Shown in pieces: positions 1 through 8,568 of a stretch of 31,162 nt of DNA. Position 1 is the stretch's first letter, and every line of letters starts with the position of its first letter. Both the position numbers and the translations under genes were made by a program. Under the pieces are notes generated by a model. The model had not been told where the DNA came from. It saw only the letters and a program-made list of their open reading frames with translations, and ran no database searches. Source of the DNA: an uncultured Prevotella sp. (lineage in GTDB: Bacteria > Bacteroidota > Bacteroidia > Bacteroidales > Bacteroidaceae); contig CAJLYG010000014.1 of the NCBI GenBank assembly GCA_905210845.1, forward strand, positions 1-31,162, written 5' to 3'.

Positions 1-1
1 G

Positions 2-79
2 GTGACCTACATGCCCACCTTTGCCCCGGACAAGACCCTGACCTTTACCATGAAGGCCGCCGATGTGATCCGCGGATAA
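2..79 (+). CDS. 3' end of an unidentified gene (partial)
   Basis: Reading frame 2 is open from the window edge and ends in TAA at 77-79, giving 25 residues that finish in KAADVIRG. The alternating polar and hydrophobic pattern (TFAPDKTLTFTMKA) would suit a terminal beta-strand of a sandwich domain, but this is too short for a family call. No terminator hairpin follows. The next 100 bases are AT-rich and lead into a truncated gene, so a rearrangement may lie close to this gene's end. Confidence 0.5.
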   Translation: MTYMPTFAPDKTLTFTMKAADVIRG

Positions 80-180
80 TTGCATTCAATTTCGTCCATT
101 TTGTACGATATGCCCACAGAATGTTCACAATTATTTTATAAAAAGCATTGACTTTTGCGGTCATTTCGCCTATTGTATAA

Positions 181-474
181 GTAACTTCCATTGGCATAAA
201 CTGTATAATTTTACATCACCCGGAATTAGTCAATTTGCACGAGGCTGGTCCAGGGCAAGGGAAAGGTTTCCGGCTCGAAGCGTTGAAAGACCATTCCGTT
301 TGGATGCCCAGGAACTGGGGAAAGATCTCCCCGGAGGATACCGGCGTGGGCGACCCACGCCTTTCTACGGCAGAGAAAGGGAAGCGTTTCGCAGCCGCCA
401 TTGTCGATAAATATGCTAAATTCTTCCGCGATTTTGCTTTTGTAGAACGGGAAGATGACCTGTATGAATAATAT
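181..474 (+). pseudogene. creatininase-family amidohydrolase, 5'-truncated remnant
   Basis: The frame is open from 181 (preceded by TAA at 178-180) to the stop at 472-474. From about 211 it reads HHPELVNLHEAGPGQGK, then a WMPRNWGKIS segment, DTGVGDPRLSTAEKGKRF and a C-terminal helix ending DDLYE. From memory these match the C-terminal third of creatinine amidohydrolase-family proteins, whose full length is about 240-260 residues. The N-terminal two thirds, including the metal-binding His/Asp/Glu set, are absent, and residues before HHPEL do not resemble the family. The only start in the conserved part is a TTG at 235, which would give 78 residues without an active site. A strong terminator still follows at 492-531, as expected for a decayed gene that kept its tail. 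A functional short protein is unlikely. Confidence 0.75.
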
Positions 475-491
475 TTCTCTCTTATTTCTGG

Positions 492-531
492 AAGCGGTGA
501 GTGCTATTTAAGTGCTCACCGCTTTCTTTTT
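492..531 (+). terminator. Rho-independent terminator after the creatininase remnant
   Basis: A perfect 10-bp stem (AAGCGGTGAG at 492-501 with CTCACCGCTT at 515-524) closes a 13-nt loop and runs into a T-rich tail (525-531). It isolates the downstream susC unit from upstream transcription. Confidence 0.85.
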
Positions 532-629
532 GATCTCTTATTTACTGTCCTGATTTAGCAAAATTGTTGCAAAAATGTATTCATTTCTTGCTAATTGACG
601 TATTTTTTAGCAATAATTCTCAAAAAAGG

Positions 630-660
630 TTGCCTTTTATCAGTATTTTAACTATATTTG
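630..660 (+). promoter_or_regulatory. Bacteroidota promoter for the first susC operon
   Basis: TTG at 630-632 (-33 element), 20 bp, then TATATTTG at 653-660, matching TAnnTTTG (-7 element). Transcription would start near 665, leaving a 5' leader of about 45 nt before the ATG at 712. This is the only good match in the 180 bases between the upstream terminator and the gene. Confidence 0.75.
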
Positions 661-711
661 CATCGCTTAATAATAATTGCGGATTAATAAATCTATTTTA
701 AATGTTTATCT

Positions 712-3700
712 ATGCAAAAACGATGGAAAACGTTATTTGCGATGATGTTGTTGATGGCATCATCGGGGGGGGTCGTTAATGCGTTGGCTGGCAATGGGTC
801 GGCAACCAAAATAAATGCGACAACCCAGCAGGGTAGTGTATGTAAAGGAGTAGTGGTTGATGCTACGGGCGAGCCGATTATTGGAGCGTCAGTCGGCGTG
901 AAAGGTTCATCGAAAGGTGCCGTTACGAACATCAATGGTGAGTTCTCCCTTGATAATGTAGCAAAAGGGGCTACGCTGGTGATCTCTTACGTGGGCTTTA
1001 GCGACTATGAGGTAACCTACCAGGGCAAGCCTTTGAACATTACCTTGCGTGAAGACAACCAGTCACTCGACGAGGTTGTCGTTGTCGGATATGGTACTCA
1101 GAAGAAAGCTAACCTGACGGGATCCGTATCTTCTATCAATGCAGAGACATTGGCTACGCGTCCTGTCTCCAGTGTGTCATCGGCGATGGCAGGTACGATG
1201 CCTGGCGTCACGGCTATCCAGAACTCCGGTTCTCCAGGCTCTCAGACTGCCAGCATTACCATTCGTGGTAAGAACTCCATCAATGCCGCGAGTCCTTTGG
1301 TGATCGTTGATGGTGTGCCGGGAAGCATGAACAACATTGATACGCAGGACATCGAGTCGGTATCCGTGTTGAAGGATGCTGCATCAGCAGCCATCTATGG
1401 TGTGCAGGCTGCCAATGGTGTGATCTTGATCACGACCAAGAAGGGTAAGAAAGGTGAGAAAGCTCGCGTCAACTATTCTGGTGCCGTATCTTGGGTTAGC
1501 CCTACAGCGAAACTCGATTTCTTAGGTTCTGCAGATTATGCCACCTTATATAATGAGGCAACTCTGAATGAGAATCCAAAGGCTGTCGTGCCTTATTCTG
1601 ATGAGGACATCCAGAAATTCCGCGACCATTCTGATCCTTATGGACATCCGGATACCAACTGGTACGATGAGGTATTCAAGAACAGTGCGGTTGAAACCCA
1701 GCATAGTCTTGCCGTGAGCGGTGGCTCGGAGAGCACGACCTATATGGCGTCTGTTGCCTATCTCTATCAGGATGGTCTGTCACAGGAGCGTAACTATACC
1801 CGTTATAATGCCCGCGTGAATTTGGAGTCGAAAGTTGCCAAGTGGCTGACCTTGGGTATCAACGGGTCAGGTTATCGTGGTATCCGCAATGACGAGTATG
1901 AAGGCTTCGAGAGCTTGCTGCAATATTCCAACCGTATCCCTCCTGTTTATGCAGTCAGGACACAAGATGGGGAGTATGCTTATAACGGTTTGCAGAACCC
2001 TGTGGCACAGCAAGGCAAGACGGGTATGACCAAGACACAATACGATCAGATCCAGGCAAACGTTTACGCGATTGTATCTCCGTTCGATGGTTTTACGTTG
2101 AAAGGCGTGTATTCTTTCCGTCATGACGAGAACAATTACAGTACTTTCAAGCGGCATTATGCTTATGCAAACTTTGATTCTGGCGAGCGCCAAGGCAATC
2201 ATAACTACTATAACTACAACTGGTATACCTCTCAGTTGATTGCCAACTATAATAAGACCTTCGGCAATCATACGATCGGGGCCATGGCCGGTTATGAGCA
2301 GCAGGAATACAAATACCATTATACCGAGACCTTCCGCAAGGGTGGTGGCAGTGATGAATTGGAAGAGTCGTTGAACACGTTGAATGCTTCCACCCAGACA
2401 AACTCGGACGGAGGATATGAGACAGCACGCCGCTCTTACTTTGGTCGCTTGCAATACGACTACATGAACAGGTATCTTTTCGAGGCAGACTTCCGTGCGG
2501 ATGCTTCTTCGATCTTCCCGAAGGATAACCGTTGGGGGTATTTCCCAGCTTTCTCAGCTGCATGGCGTATCACGGAAGAGCCGTTCATGGAAGGCACGAA
2601 GGACTGGTTGAGCAACTTGAAGCTCCGTCTCGGCTGGGGTAAGACGGGTAATGAGGAGTTGAGTGCCAGCGATGTGTACCCATCCGTTGCCACCTATTCC
2701 TATGGAAAGGTGATCTTGGGTGATGCCATCTACTCTACTGCCTATGAGTCTCGTTATGTCAATAATAACCTGAAATGGGCTACGGTAACCAACTATGAGT
2801 TAGGTATCGATGCAGGCTTCTTGGATAACAAGATCGGGTTTGAGTTGTCTTTGTATAAGAAAAAGACCAATGACATGTTGCTTTACCTGCCGATCATGCA
2901 GGTGATCGGTATGAATGCCCCTGCCCAGAATGCAGGTAGTGTGGAGAACAAGGGTTTCGACCTCTTGGTTTACCATAACAATCGCATTAACAAGGACTGG
3001 AGTTACACCGCATCCTTGAACCTGTCGTATGTGCACAATGAGATTACCGATATGAATGGAACCGAAGGAGCTGATCCTAATGACAACAAGTTCTGGCGCC
3101 TCGAAGGTCATCCTATTGGTTCTTTCTATGGCTTTGTCGCTAATGGCTATTTCAACGACCAGAACGACTTGGATACCTATCCCAAGCGTACCGGTACGGA
3201 AAAGCTCGGTGATATCAAGTACAAGGACTTGGATGGAGATGGCAAGATCACGGCATCTGGTGACCGCCAGGTGATCGGCAAGAACTTCCCAAGTTGGACA
3301 GGTGGATTGAACCTCGGTGTCACATGGAAAGATCTGGACTTGACGATGTTGTGGCAGGCTGCATGGGATGTGGATGCTTATTATACCGGTGAAGCTGCCT
3401 ATGCTTTCTTCAATAGCGGTAAGGTGCTGAAACGCCACCTCGACCGTTGGACACCAGAGCACCACAATGCCAGCTATCCACGTTTGACCAAGAGTTCACA
3501 GATCAACTTCCAGGTTTCTTCTTTCTGGCTTCAGGATGCTTCCTATCTCCGTCTGAAGAACATCACGTTAGGTTACAACCTGCCCAAGAAGTGGATCAAC
3601 CCCATTGGACTGAGCCTTGTGAAGGTATTCTTGACCGGTGAGAACCTGATCACCTTCTCCCATCTCGACGGATTGGATCCTGAATCTCCGTCAGATACCA

Positions 3701-3759
3701 GAGGTGCTTTCTATAGCAATGTCAAGAAAATATCCTTGGGACTTAAAGTTTCATTCTAA
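712..3759 (+). CDS. SusC/RagA-family TonB-dependent outer-membrane transporter
   Basis: This 1015-residue protein would form the outer-membrane barrel that imports a SusD-captured ligand using TonB energy. Residues 1-26 are a signal peptide. Residues about 45-115 form a carboxypeptidase-regulatory-like domain (GEPIIGASV, then a GEFSL strand). The TonB-box-like LDEVVVVGYGTQKK leads into a plug domain with IRGKNSI and VLKDAASAAIYG. The rest is a beta-barrel ending in the aromatic-terminated strand KKISLGLKVSF. There is no STN domain, so unlike the second SusC in this window it should not signal to an anti-sigma factor. The susD partner starts 15 bases downstream. A run of eight G (765-772) sits inside the signal-peptide codons 18-21. 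The ligand is unknown; no glycoside hydrolase accompanies this pair. Confidence 0.95.
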   Translation: MQKRWKTLFAMMLLMASSGGVVNALAGNGSATKINATTQQGSVCKGVVVDATGEPIIGASVGVKGSSKGAVTNINGEFSLDNVAKGATLVISYVGFSDYEVTYQGKPLNITLREDNQSLDEVVVVGYGTQKKANLTGSVSSINAETLATRPVSSVSSAMAGTMPGVTAIQNSGSPGSQTASITIRGKNSINAASPLVIVDGVPGSMNNIDTQDIESVSVLKDAASAAIYGVQAANGVILITTKKGKKGEKARVNYSGAVSWVSPTAKLDFLGSADYATLYNEATLNENPKAVVPYSDEDIQKFRDHSDPYGHPDTNWYDEVFKNSAVETQHSLAVSGGSESTTYMASVAYLYQDGLSQERNYTRYNARVNLESKVAKWLTLGINGSGYRGIRNDEYEGFESLLQYSNRIPPVYAVRTQDGEYAYNGLQNPVAQQGKTGMTKTQYDQIQANVYAIVSPFDGFTLKGVYSFRHDENNYSTFKRHYAYANFDSGERQGNHNYYNYNWYTSQLIANYNKTFGNHTIGAMAGYEQQEYKYHYTETFRKGGGSDELEESLNTLNASTQTNSDGGYETARRSYFGRLQYDYMNRYLFEADFRADASSIFPKDNRWGYFPAFSAAWRITEEPFMEGTKDWLSNLKLRLGWGKTGNEELSASDVYPSVATYSYGKVILGDAIYSTAYESRYVNNNLKWATVTNYELGIDAGFLDNKIGFELSLYKKKTNDMLLYLPIMQVIGMNAPAQNAGSVENKGFDLLVYHNNRINKDWSYTASLNLSYVHNEITDMNGTEGADPNDNKFWRLEGHPIGSFYGFVANGYFNDQNDLDTYPKRTGTEKLGDIKYKDLDGDGKITASGDRQVIGKNFPSWTGGLNLGVTWKDLDLTMLWQAAWDVDAYYTGEAAYAFFNSGKVLKRHLDRWTPEHHNASYPRLTKSSQINFQVSSFWLQDASYLRLKNITLGYNLPKKWINPIGLSLVKVFLTGENLITFSHLDGLDPESPSDTRGAFYSNVKKISLGLKVSF

Positions 3760-3774
3760 AAAAGGGAATCAATT

Positions 3775-5412
3775 ATGAAAAAATACTATTATTATATCTT
3801 CGCCATAGCTGCCTTGATGGTTACTGGGTTCTCTTCTTGTACCGACCTGGATCGTTATCCTTTGGAGCAGCTTTCTGATGGTAGTTTCTGGAAAACAGCC
3901 AATGACGCAGAGATGGCTGTGAGCGATCTCTATAAATATGTACCGAGTTATGAGCAGGATGATGCCATCAACTCCGACGATGCCCGGCATGGCATCAAGT
4001 GGGCTGCCGGCAATGTCTCCAAGGGTATCTATGGTCCTCAGGACATGGACTGGTCGGGCAACTATGCTTGTATCCGTAAGGCAAACTTAGTGCTGAGCAA
4101 GATCGACGAGATTCCTAATATGGATGCGGATGCCAAGGCAAAGATCATCGGGCAGGCTAAGTTTTTCCGCGCCATGGAATACTTCTTCCTGACTCGCGCA
4201 TTTGGTGACGTGCCTTATACGGAGTCGCCCTTGCAACTGTCCGACCAGGCTGGCATCACCCGTACACCGAAGGCTGAGGTCTATACAAAGTTCATGGCCG
4301 ACTTTGACGAAGCTGCTGCCAACCTGCCTGTAGAATGGGAATCCTCCGACTATGGGCGCATCACGAAGGGTGCTGCTTATGCCATGAAGGCACGTGCCGC
4401 ATTGAACTCTAACGACTGGCAGACAGCGGCTGACGCAGCCAAGAAATGCATGGACTTAAATGCTTACGAGCTTTTCGACAAGGAAAATACAGGAAAGTAT
4501 GCCCAGATGTTCTGGGAAGGCTCTGATGGATGTAAGGAATTCGTGCTCGTTTGCCCGCAGAAGGCAGGTACGGATTATGCTTGTTGGCTGTTGGGTTGGG
4601 AAGCTTTCCCGACCATGGGATGGGGTGGAATAGACCCGACCCAGAGCCTTGTGGATGCCTTCGAGGATATCGAGGGTGCTCCGATCAGCAAGTCGAAGAT
4701 CTACGATCCGAAGAATCCTTTCGCCAACCGCGACCCTCGTTGTGAGGTGAATATCCTGCATGATGGGGAGCAAATGTATGGAAAGACCATCAAGGTGGCT
4801 CCTTTGCACTCTTCTTATCCGACAGGTATCGGCACGCATGGTGACGCAACGGAAACTGGATATTATCAGAATAAGTGGTTGGACCCGAACCTTGACCCAC
4901 AGTCAACAGGCTGGGATTACGGTCGTGATGAGGTGGTTATCCGTTATGCTGAAGTGCTGCTGACCTATGCTGAGGCGATGAATGAGCTCCATCCGCTGAG
5001 CGATGAGGCCTTTGATGCTGTCAACCAGGTGCGCGCAAGGGTAGGCATGCCAGCCTTGCAGAAGACAGATCCATCGAAGCCTACTTATTGTGCCGACCAG
5101 GAAGCGTTGCGCCAACGCATCCGCAACGAGCGTCGCGTAGAGTTCGCCTTGGAGTGTGGCCTGCGCCAATGGGACATCCGTCGCTGGGGCATTGCCAAGC
5201 AAGTGCTCAACGCTCCGTACTATGGCATCAGCTATAAATTGGTGGATTCGCCAGATGCCCTTCCTGGAGATGGTGGCAAGATCTGTATCCTCTATGAGGG
5301 AACTCCCGTGGTAGGAACGGCCAATCATTATGAGGACCATAACTTGCTGTATCCTATTCCCCAGGCGGAAATCGACTTGAACCCGAACTTGACACAGAAT
5401 CCAGGGTACTAA
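3775..5412 (+). CDS. SusD/RagB-family surface lipoprotein
   Basis: This 545-residue protein is the surface ligand-binding partner that lids the upstream SusC barrel. It has a lipoprotein signal peptide with a lipobox ending at Cys22 (GFSSC). The N-terminal part reads DLDRYPLEQLSDGSFW, followed by helical TPR-like segments. The C-terminal RagB/SusD region has the hallmark NERRVEFALECGLRQWDIRRW block. Its start lies 15 bases after the susC stop, so the two are surely co-transcribed. A 14-bp hairpin begins 16 bases after the stop and may reduce read-through into the next two genes. The family is certain; the ligand is not. Confidence 0.95.
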   Translation: MKKYYYYIFAIAALMVTGFSSCTDLDRYPLEQLSDGSFWKTANDAEMAVSDLYKYVPSYEQDDAINSDDARHGIKWAAGNVSKGIYGPQDMDWSGNYACIRKANLVLSKIDEIPNMDADAKAKIIGQAKFFRAMEYFFLTRAFGDVPYTESPLQLSDQAGITRTPKAEVYTKFMADFDEAAANLPVEWESSDYGRITKGAAYAMKARAALNSNDWQTAADAAKKCMDLNAYELFDKENTGKYAQMFWEGSDGCKEFVLVCPQKAGTDYACWLLGWEAFPTMGWGGIDPTQSLVDAFEDIEGAPISKSKIYDPKNPFANRDPRCEVNILHDGEQMYGKTIKVAPLHSSYPTGIGTHGDATETGYYQNKWLDPNLDPQSTGWDYGRDEVVIRYAEVLLTYAEAMNELHPLSDEAFDAVNQVRARVGMPALQKTDPSKPTYCADQEALRQRIRNERRVEFALECGLRQWDIRRWGIAKQVLNAPYYGISYKLVDSPDALPGDGGKICILYEGTPVVGTANHYEDHNLLYPIPQAEIDLNPNLTQNPGY

Positions 5413-5428
5413 CCTTTATCTTAAGATA

Positions 5429-5465
5429 GGAAGTGGGGGCATAAGGAGAATATGCCTCCACTTCC
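5429..5465 (+). promoter_or_regulatory. intra-operon hairpin after susD (attenuator or mRNA-stabilising stem)
   Basis: Arms GGAAGTGGGGGCAT (5429-5442) and ATGCCTCCACTTCC (5452-5465) pair over 14 bp with one G-U pair and a 9-nt loop. No T-run follows, so it is more likely a partial attenuator or 3'-end-protecting stem than a full terminator. The ATG at 5452 lies inside the right arm, which argues against its use as a start codon. A similar stem follows the second susD at 20912-20942. Confidence 0.65.
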
Positions 5466-5490
5466 CTTTGTTGATCATAACAGGAATGAG

Positions 5491-6987
5491 ATGAAACCAT
5501 TACAGCGTATCAAGGGAATTTTCGAGGGCAGAGGAATCAATGCCTTGGTGGGAGCCGTGTTGTTCGTGATCTCTTTCATGGCTTATATGAAGCCTCTTTC
5601 CCATGTTCTCTTCTATCAAGAACAACACCATTTGTTCCTTTTCTCCCACCTCTATTTTACACAACAGTTAGCCTCTCATGGACTGATGTCGTACCTTGCC
5701 GACTTCATCATCCAGTTCTTCTATTACCCGGTATTGGGCAGTATCTTGATGGCACTGCTCATAACCGCGATTTATTTCCTCGCAGGTTGGGCTATTCGCT
5801 TGCTCATCCGGCGTTCGGATATCCTTCAATTGGCACTGATCCCTGCCGTGGCTACCTTTTATTATACCATGGCTGCTGACCATTCGTTGGCCACGCTCCT
5901 CACCATTCTCTTTGCCTTGATCGCCTTTGACCTCCTTGTCTGGTTAGGAAGACGATTCCTGTTTAAGGGCAGATCCCCCTTCAAAGAGCTGAAGAAAGGA
6001 TGGCTGACCTGCTCTTTCTTAGTCGTTTATCTCATCGGGGGCTATGTCCTTTTCCTGAAAAACTATAATCTCCCGGAGCGATTGATGCTCAAGACAGAGC
6101 AATATGTCAAGGCAGGCGACTGGAACCACACCTTAGAATACACGAACCATTATTTGGAATCGGGACGTACCAATCAGCTGATCTCCTATTTCCATACCCT
6201 TGCTCTTTATCATTTGGGACAGTTGCCTTACCATTTGCTCGACTATCCCCCGGTCTTGGGCGTCAAGACTCTTTATTTCCCTTGGGATAGCAATAGTCGG
6301 GAGAGTGAATATGGGCATTTCCTCTATGAGGAATTAGGCTATATCAATGAGGCCCAACGATGGGAGTTCGAGGCAATGGTGGTATGGGGCGAGACCGCTC
6401 CTCATCTGATCAATCTCGCTCGATATAATATCGTGAACCATCGCCCACGCGTGGCGCAGCGGTTTATTAATGTCCTCAAGCAGTCGCTTTTCTATCAAGG
6501 TAAGGCCCGGCAGTTGGAAGATTGCCTTCGCAAAGGGCATGTACCAGGATTGCGCAATGCCCTGAATGGGGTTGTTGATCGCCCGGCACGGTTTGCCAAT
6601 GTGATCAATATCGGACCGGAATTAGAGTATCTGTGCGAAAAGGACCCTAAGAACAAGATGGCTTTCGAATACCTGATGGCAGACCTGTTGTTAGGGAATA
6701 ATGTGGAGCGATTTGCCGAGAACCTGCATTTCATCCGCAACTTCCATGTGATGTCACTTCCTCCTATGTATGAAGAGGCATTGCTGGTCTATAAACTGAA
6801 GGTGGGAGAGGAGGCTTTCCGTAAGCTGGGCTTCCCCATCAGCAAGTCGACAGAAGAGCGGTTCCAGCAATATTATAACCTTGCGCAGAGCGGACAGTCG
6901 GAATTGCTGCAGGAACAGTACGGCCATACCTACTGGTACTATATCAATTATGTAAGTCCATACGCCAATAAGGCCATCACTCAATAA
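5491..6987 (+). CDS. DUF6057-like polytopic membrane protein
   Basis: No biochemical function is known to me. The N-terminal 200 residues contain about five or six hydrophobic segments (for example ALVGAVLFVISFMAYM, LATLLTILFALIAFDLLVWL and CSFLVVYLIGGYVLFL). The remaining 300 or so are soluble and helical, with TPR-like character (QYVKAGDWNHTLEYTNHYLE). I recall this layout as DUF6057, a Bacteroidota family often found beside susCD pairs and beta-propeller lipoproteins, as here. I place the start at ATG 5491 (MKPLQRIKG, 498 residues). The in-frame ATG at 5452 is buried in a hairpin and would add an atypical N-terminus. The stop is 11 bases before the next gene, so both are in one operon with susCD. 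Confidence 0.7.
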   Translation: MKPLQRIKGIFEGRGINALVGAVLFVISFMAYMKPLSHVLFYQEQHHLFLFSHLYFTQQLASHGLMSYLADFIIQFFYYPVLGSILMALLITAIYFLAGWAIRLLIRRSDILQLALIPAVATFYYTMAADHSLATLLTILFALIAFDLLVWLGRRFLFKGRSPFKELKKGWLTCSFLVVYLIGGYVLFLKNYNLPERLMLKTEQYVKAGDWNHTLEYTNHYLESGRTNQLISYFHTLALYHLGQLPYHLLDYPPVLGVKTLYFPWDSNSRESEYGHFLYEELGYINEAQRWEFEAMVVWGETAPHLINLARYNIVNHRPRVAQRFINVLKQSLFYQGKARQLEDCLRKGHVPGLRNALNGVVDRPARFANVINIGPELEYLCEKDPKNKMAFEYLMADLLLGNNVERFAENLHFIRNFHVMSLPPMYEEALLVYKLKVGEEAFRKLGFPISKSTEERFQQYYNLAQSGQSELLQEQYGHTYWYYINYVSPYANKAITQ

Positions 6988-6998
6988 GACAATTCGCA

Positions 6999-8462
6999 AT
7001 GAAAATCCAATATATCCTTCCTCTTTTGTGGGCTTGCTTGCTCACAGCATGCTCTCAAGTTCATCAACCAGATGGCACGGTATCCCGTGCTCCCAAGATC
7101 TTTCCAGACTATACGTCGGTGACCCTTCCGCCGAATATCGCCCCTGTTAATTTCGAAATCCAAGAGAAAGGGGATGCTTACCAGACGGAAATCGGGTGTG
7201 GCAATGAGGTGGCAATCGTCCTTACGGATGACCGTCCGACCGTGGACATCCCTGAATCCGATTGGCATGACCTGTTGGAAAAGGCGGAGGGTAAGACCAT
7301 CTTCTTCCGCGTCTCTGTCCTGCAGGATGGGAAGTGGATGCGCTATGCCGATATTCAGGATACCATTTCCACGGCTCCTATCGATCCCGTGTTGGTCTAT
7401 CGCTTGCTCTATCCTGGTTATGAGCTGTGGAATGAGATGGGAATCTATCAGCGAGACCTGACATCCTTTGAGCAGACCCCAGTTGTGGAGAACCGGAATT
7501 TCGGGAAGATGTGTGTCAACTGCCATAACTTTGCCGACCATAATCCTGATACGATGATGTTGCATGTCAGGGGGAAGATGGGCGGCACGATGATTATCAA
7601 TGGCGATCAGGTGAAGAAGGTAACCCCGAATCCCGCTTCTTTCGCGCATGGAGCTACCTATCCGTCCTGGCGTCCGGGTGGCAGGTACATCGCTTACTCT
7701 GCCAATGAGATCCAACAGTTCTTCCATTCTGCGGGTAAAAAGCCCATTGAGGTATCAGACTTGGCAGCTGACTTGATGATCTATGACACCCAGACGAACA
7801 CTGCCTTTACCGATTCCTTGGTCTATGGGAACTCCTATTTGGAAACTTTCCCCCATTGGGCACCGGATGGGAAGACGCTTTACTTCTGCCGTAGCTCCCA
7901 TTTCCGGGAGGGGATGGCATTGGATAGCATTCGTTATAGTCTCTATCGTGTTCAAGTGGATGTCACGCATCATCGGATGTCGCATTTGGAATGTGTCTAT
8001 GACGCAGAGGCGAAGGGAAAGTCAGTTTCCTTCCCACGGGTGTCGCCCGACGGGAAGTATGTTCTGTTCACACAATCGAACTATGGTAATTTCTCCATCT
8101 GGCATGCTGAGAGCGACCTCTATCTTCTCGATATTGCAACAGGGAAGGTCCGCAGGCTCAGTGAGGTGGACAGCAAGGACGTTGACAGTTACCATTGCTG
8201 GTCGACGAATGGGCGTTGGTTCGTGTTCAGCAGCAAGCGTTTGGATGGACTATGGGCGCGACCTTTCTTTGCTTCTTTCGATCCCAAGACCGGAAAGGCG
8301 GGCAAACCCTTCCTCTTGCCTCAGAAGGATCCTCATTTTTACGACCGGTTTACGTTGACGTTCAATGTCCCAGAACTGATCAAGGGAAAGATCCGAAAAG
8401 GCAAGAAGATCGAGCATGAGATCAATGCACAGACTGCAGTGCAGGCTACAGAAGCGCAATAA
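6999..8462 (+). CDS. beta-propeller (PD40/TolB-like) lipoprotein with a CxxCH haem-type motif
   Basis: This 487-residue lipoprotein (signal peptide and lipobox LTAC, Cys18) has a non-propeller N-terminal region. A single CVNCH motif follows (Cys172, Cys175, His176), consistent with one covalently bound c-type haem. The C-terminal half has repeated propeller blades of WD40-like/PD40 type: YPSWRPGGRYIAYSAN, FPHWAPDGKTLYFCRS, FPRVSPDGKYVLFTQS and YHCWSTNGRWFVFSS. It is the last gene of the susC-susD-DUF6057 unit and is followed by strong convergent hairpins. The operon suggests a role at the envelope alongside the transporter, but its substrate or electron partner cannot be inferred. The CxxCH could instead be a structural or metal-binding pair; a distal Met or His ligand is not obvious. 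Confidence 0.75.
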   Translation: MKIQYILPLLWACLLTACSQVHQPDGTVSRAPKIFPDYTSVTLPPNIAPVNFEIQEKGDAYQTEIGCGNEVAIVLTDDRPTVDIPESDWHDLLEKAEGKTIFFRVSVLQDGKWMRYADIQDTISTAPIDPVLVYRLLYPGYELWNEMGIYQRDLTSFEQTPVVENRNFGKMCVNCHNFADHNPDTMMLHVRGKMGGTMIINGDQVKKVTPNPASFAHGATYPSWRPGGRYIAYSANEIQQFFHSAGKKPIEVSDLAADLMIYDTQTNTAFTDSLVYGNSYLETFPHWAPDGKTLYFCRSSHFREGMALDSIRYSLYRVQVDVTHHRMSHLECVYDAEAKGKSVSFPRVSPDGKYVLFTQSNYGNFSIWHAESDLYLLDIATGKVRRLSEVDSKDVDSYHCWSTNGRWFVFSSKRLDGLWARPFFASFDPKTGKAGKPFLLPQKDPHFYDRFTLTFNVPELIKGKIRKGKKIEHEINAQTAVQATEAQ

Positions 8463-8472
8463 ACAGGACTTG

Positions 8473-8547
8473 ACGGCAGGCTCATGTTGCCGTCCTAAAA
8501 TAGTGAAGCATGAAACCCGCCCTTCAGAGGGAAGTTTCATGCTTCAT
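8473..8547. terminator. tandem hairpins between convergent genes (bidirectional terminator)
   Basis: Two stems lie between the convergent propeller-lipoprotein and OPT genes. The first pairs GACGGCA (8473-8479) with TGCCGTC (8489-8495). The second pairs TGAAGCATGAAAC (8505-8517) with GTTTCATGCTTCA (8535-8547), 13 bp perfect, with an inner CCCT/AGGG stem. Both are symmetric enough to fold on either strand. T-runs are short, so the strength of each direction is uncertain. Confidence 0.7.
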
Positions 8548-8568
8548 GATCATTGTATTCAATGAGGG

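Noticed and set aside
148..176. TTGACT, 17 bp, TATTGT resembling an E. coli sigma-70 promoter
   Set aside because: The other promoters in this window follow the Bacteroidota TTG/TAnnTTTG form, and the downstream frame is a truncated remnant.
1867..2454. 195-codon minus-strand frame inside the first susC
   Set aside because: It lies wholly antisense to a confidently identified gene, with low-complexity Ile/Val/Leu-rich content typical of a shadow frame.
5452..5490. Upstream start for the DUF6057-like protein
   Set aside because: The ATG at 5452 lies within the right arm of a 14-bp hairpin and its residues are not signal-like; ATG 5491 fits better.
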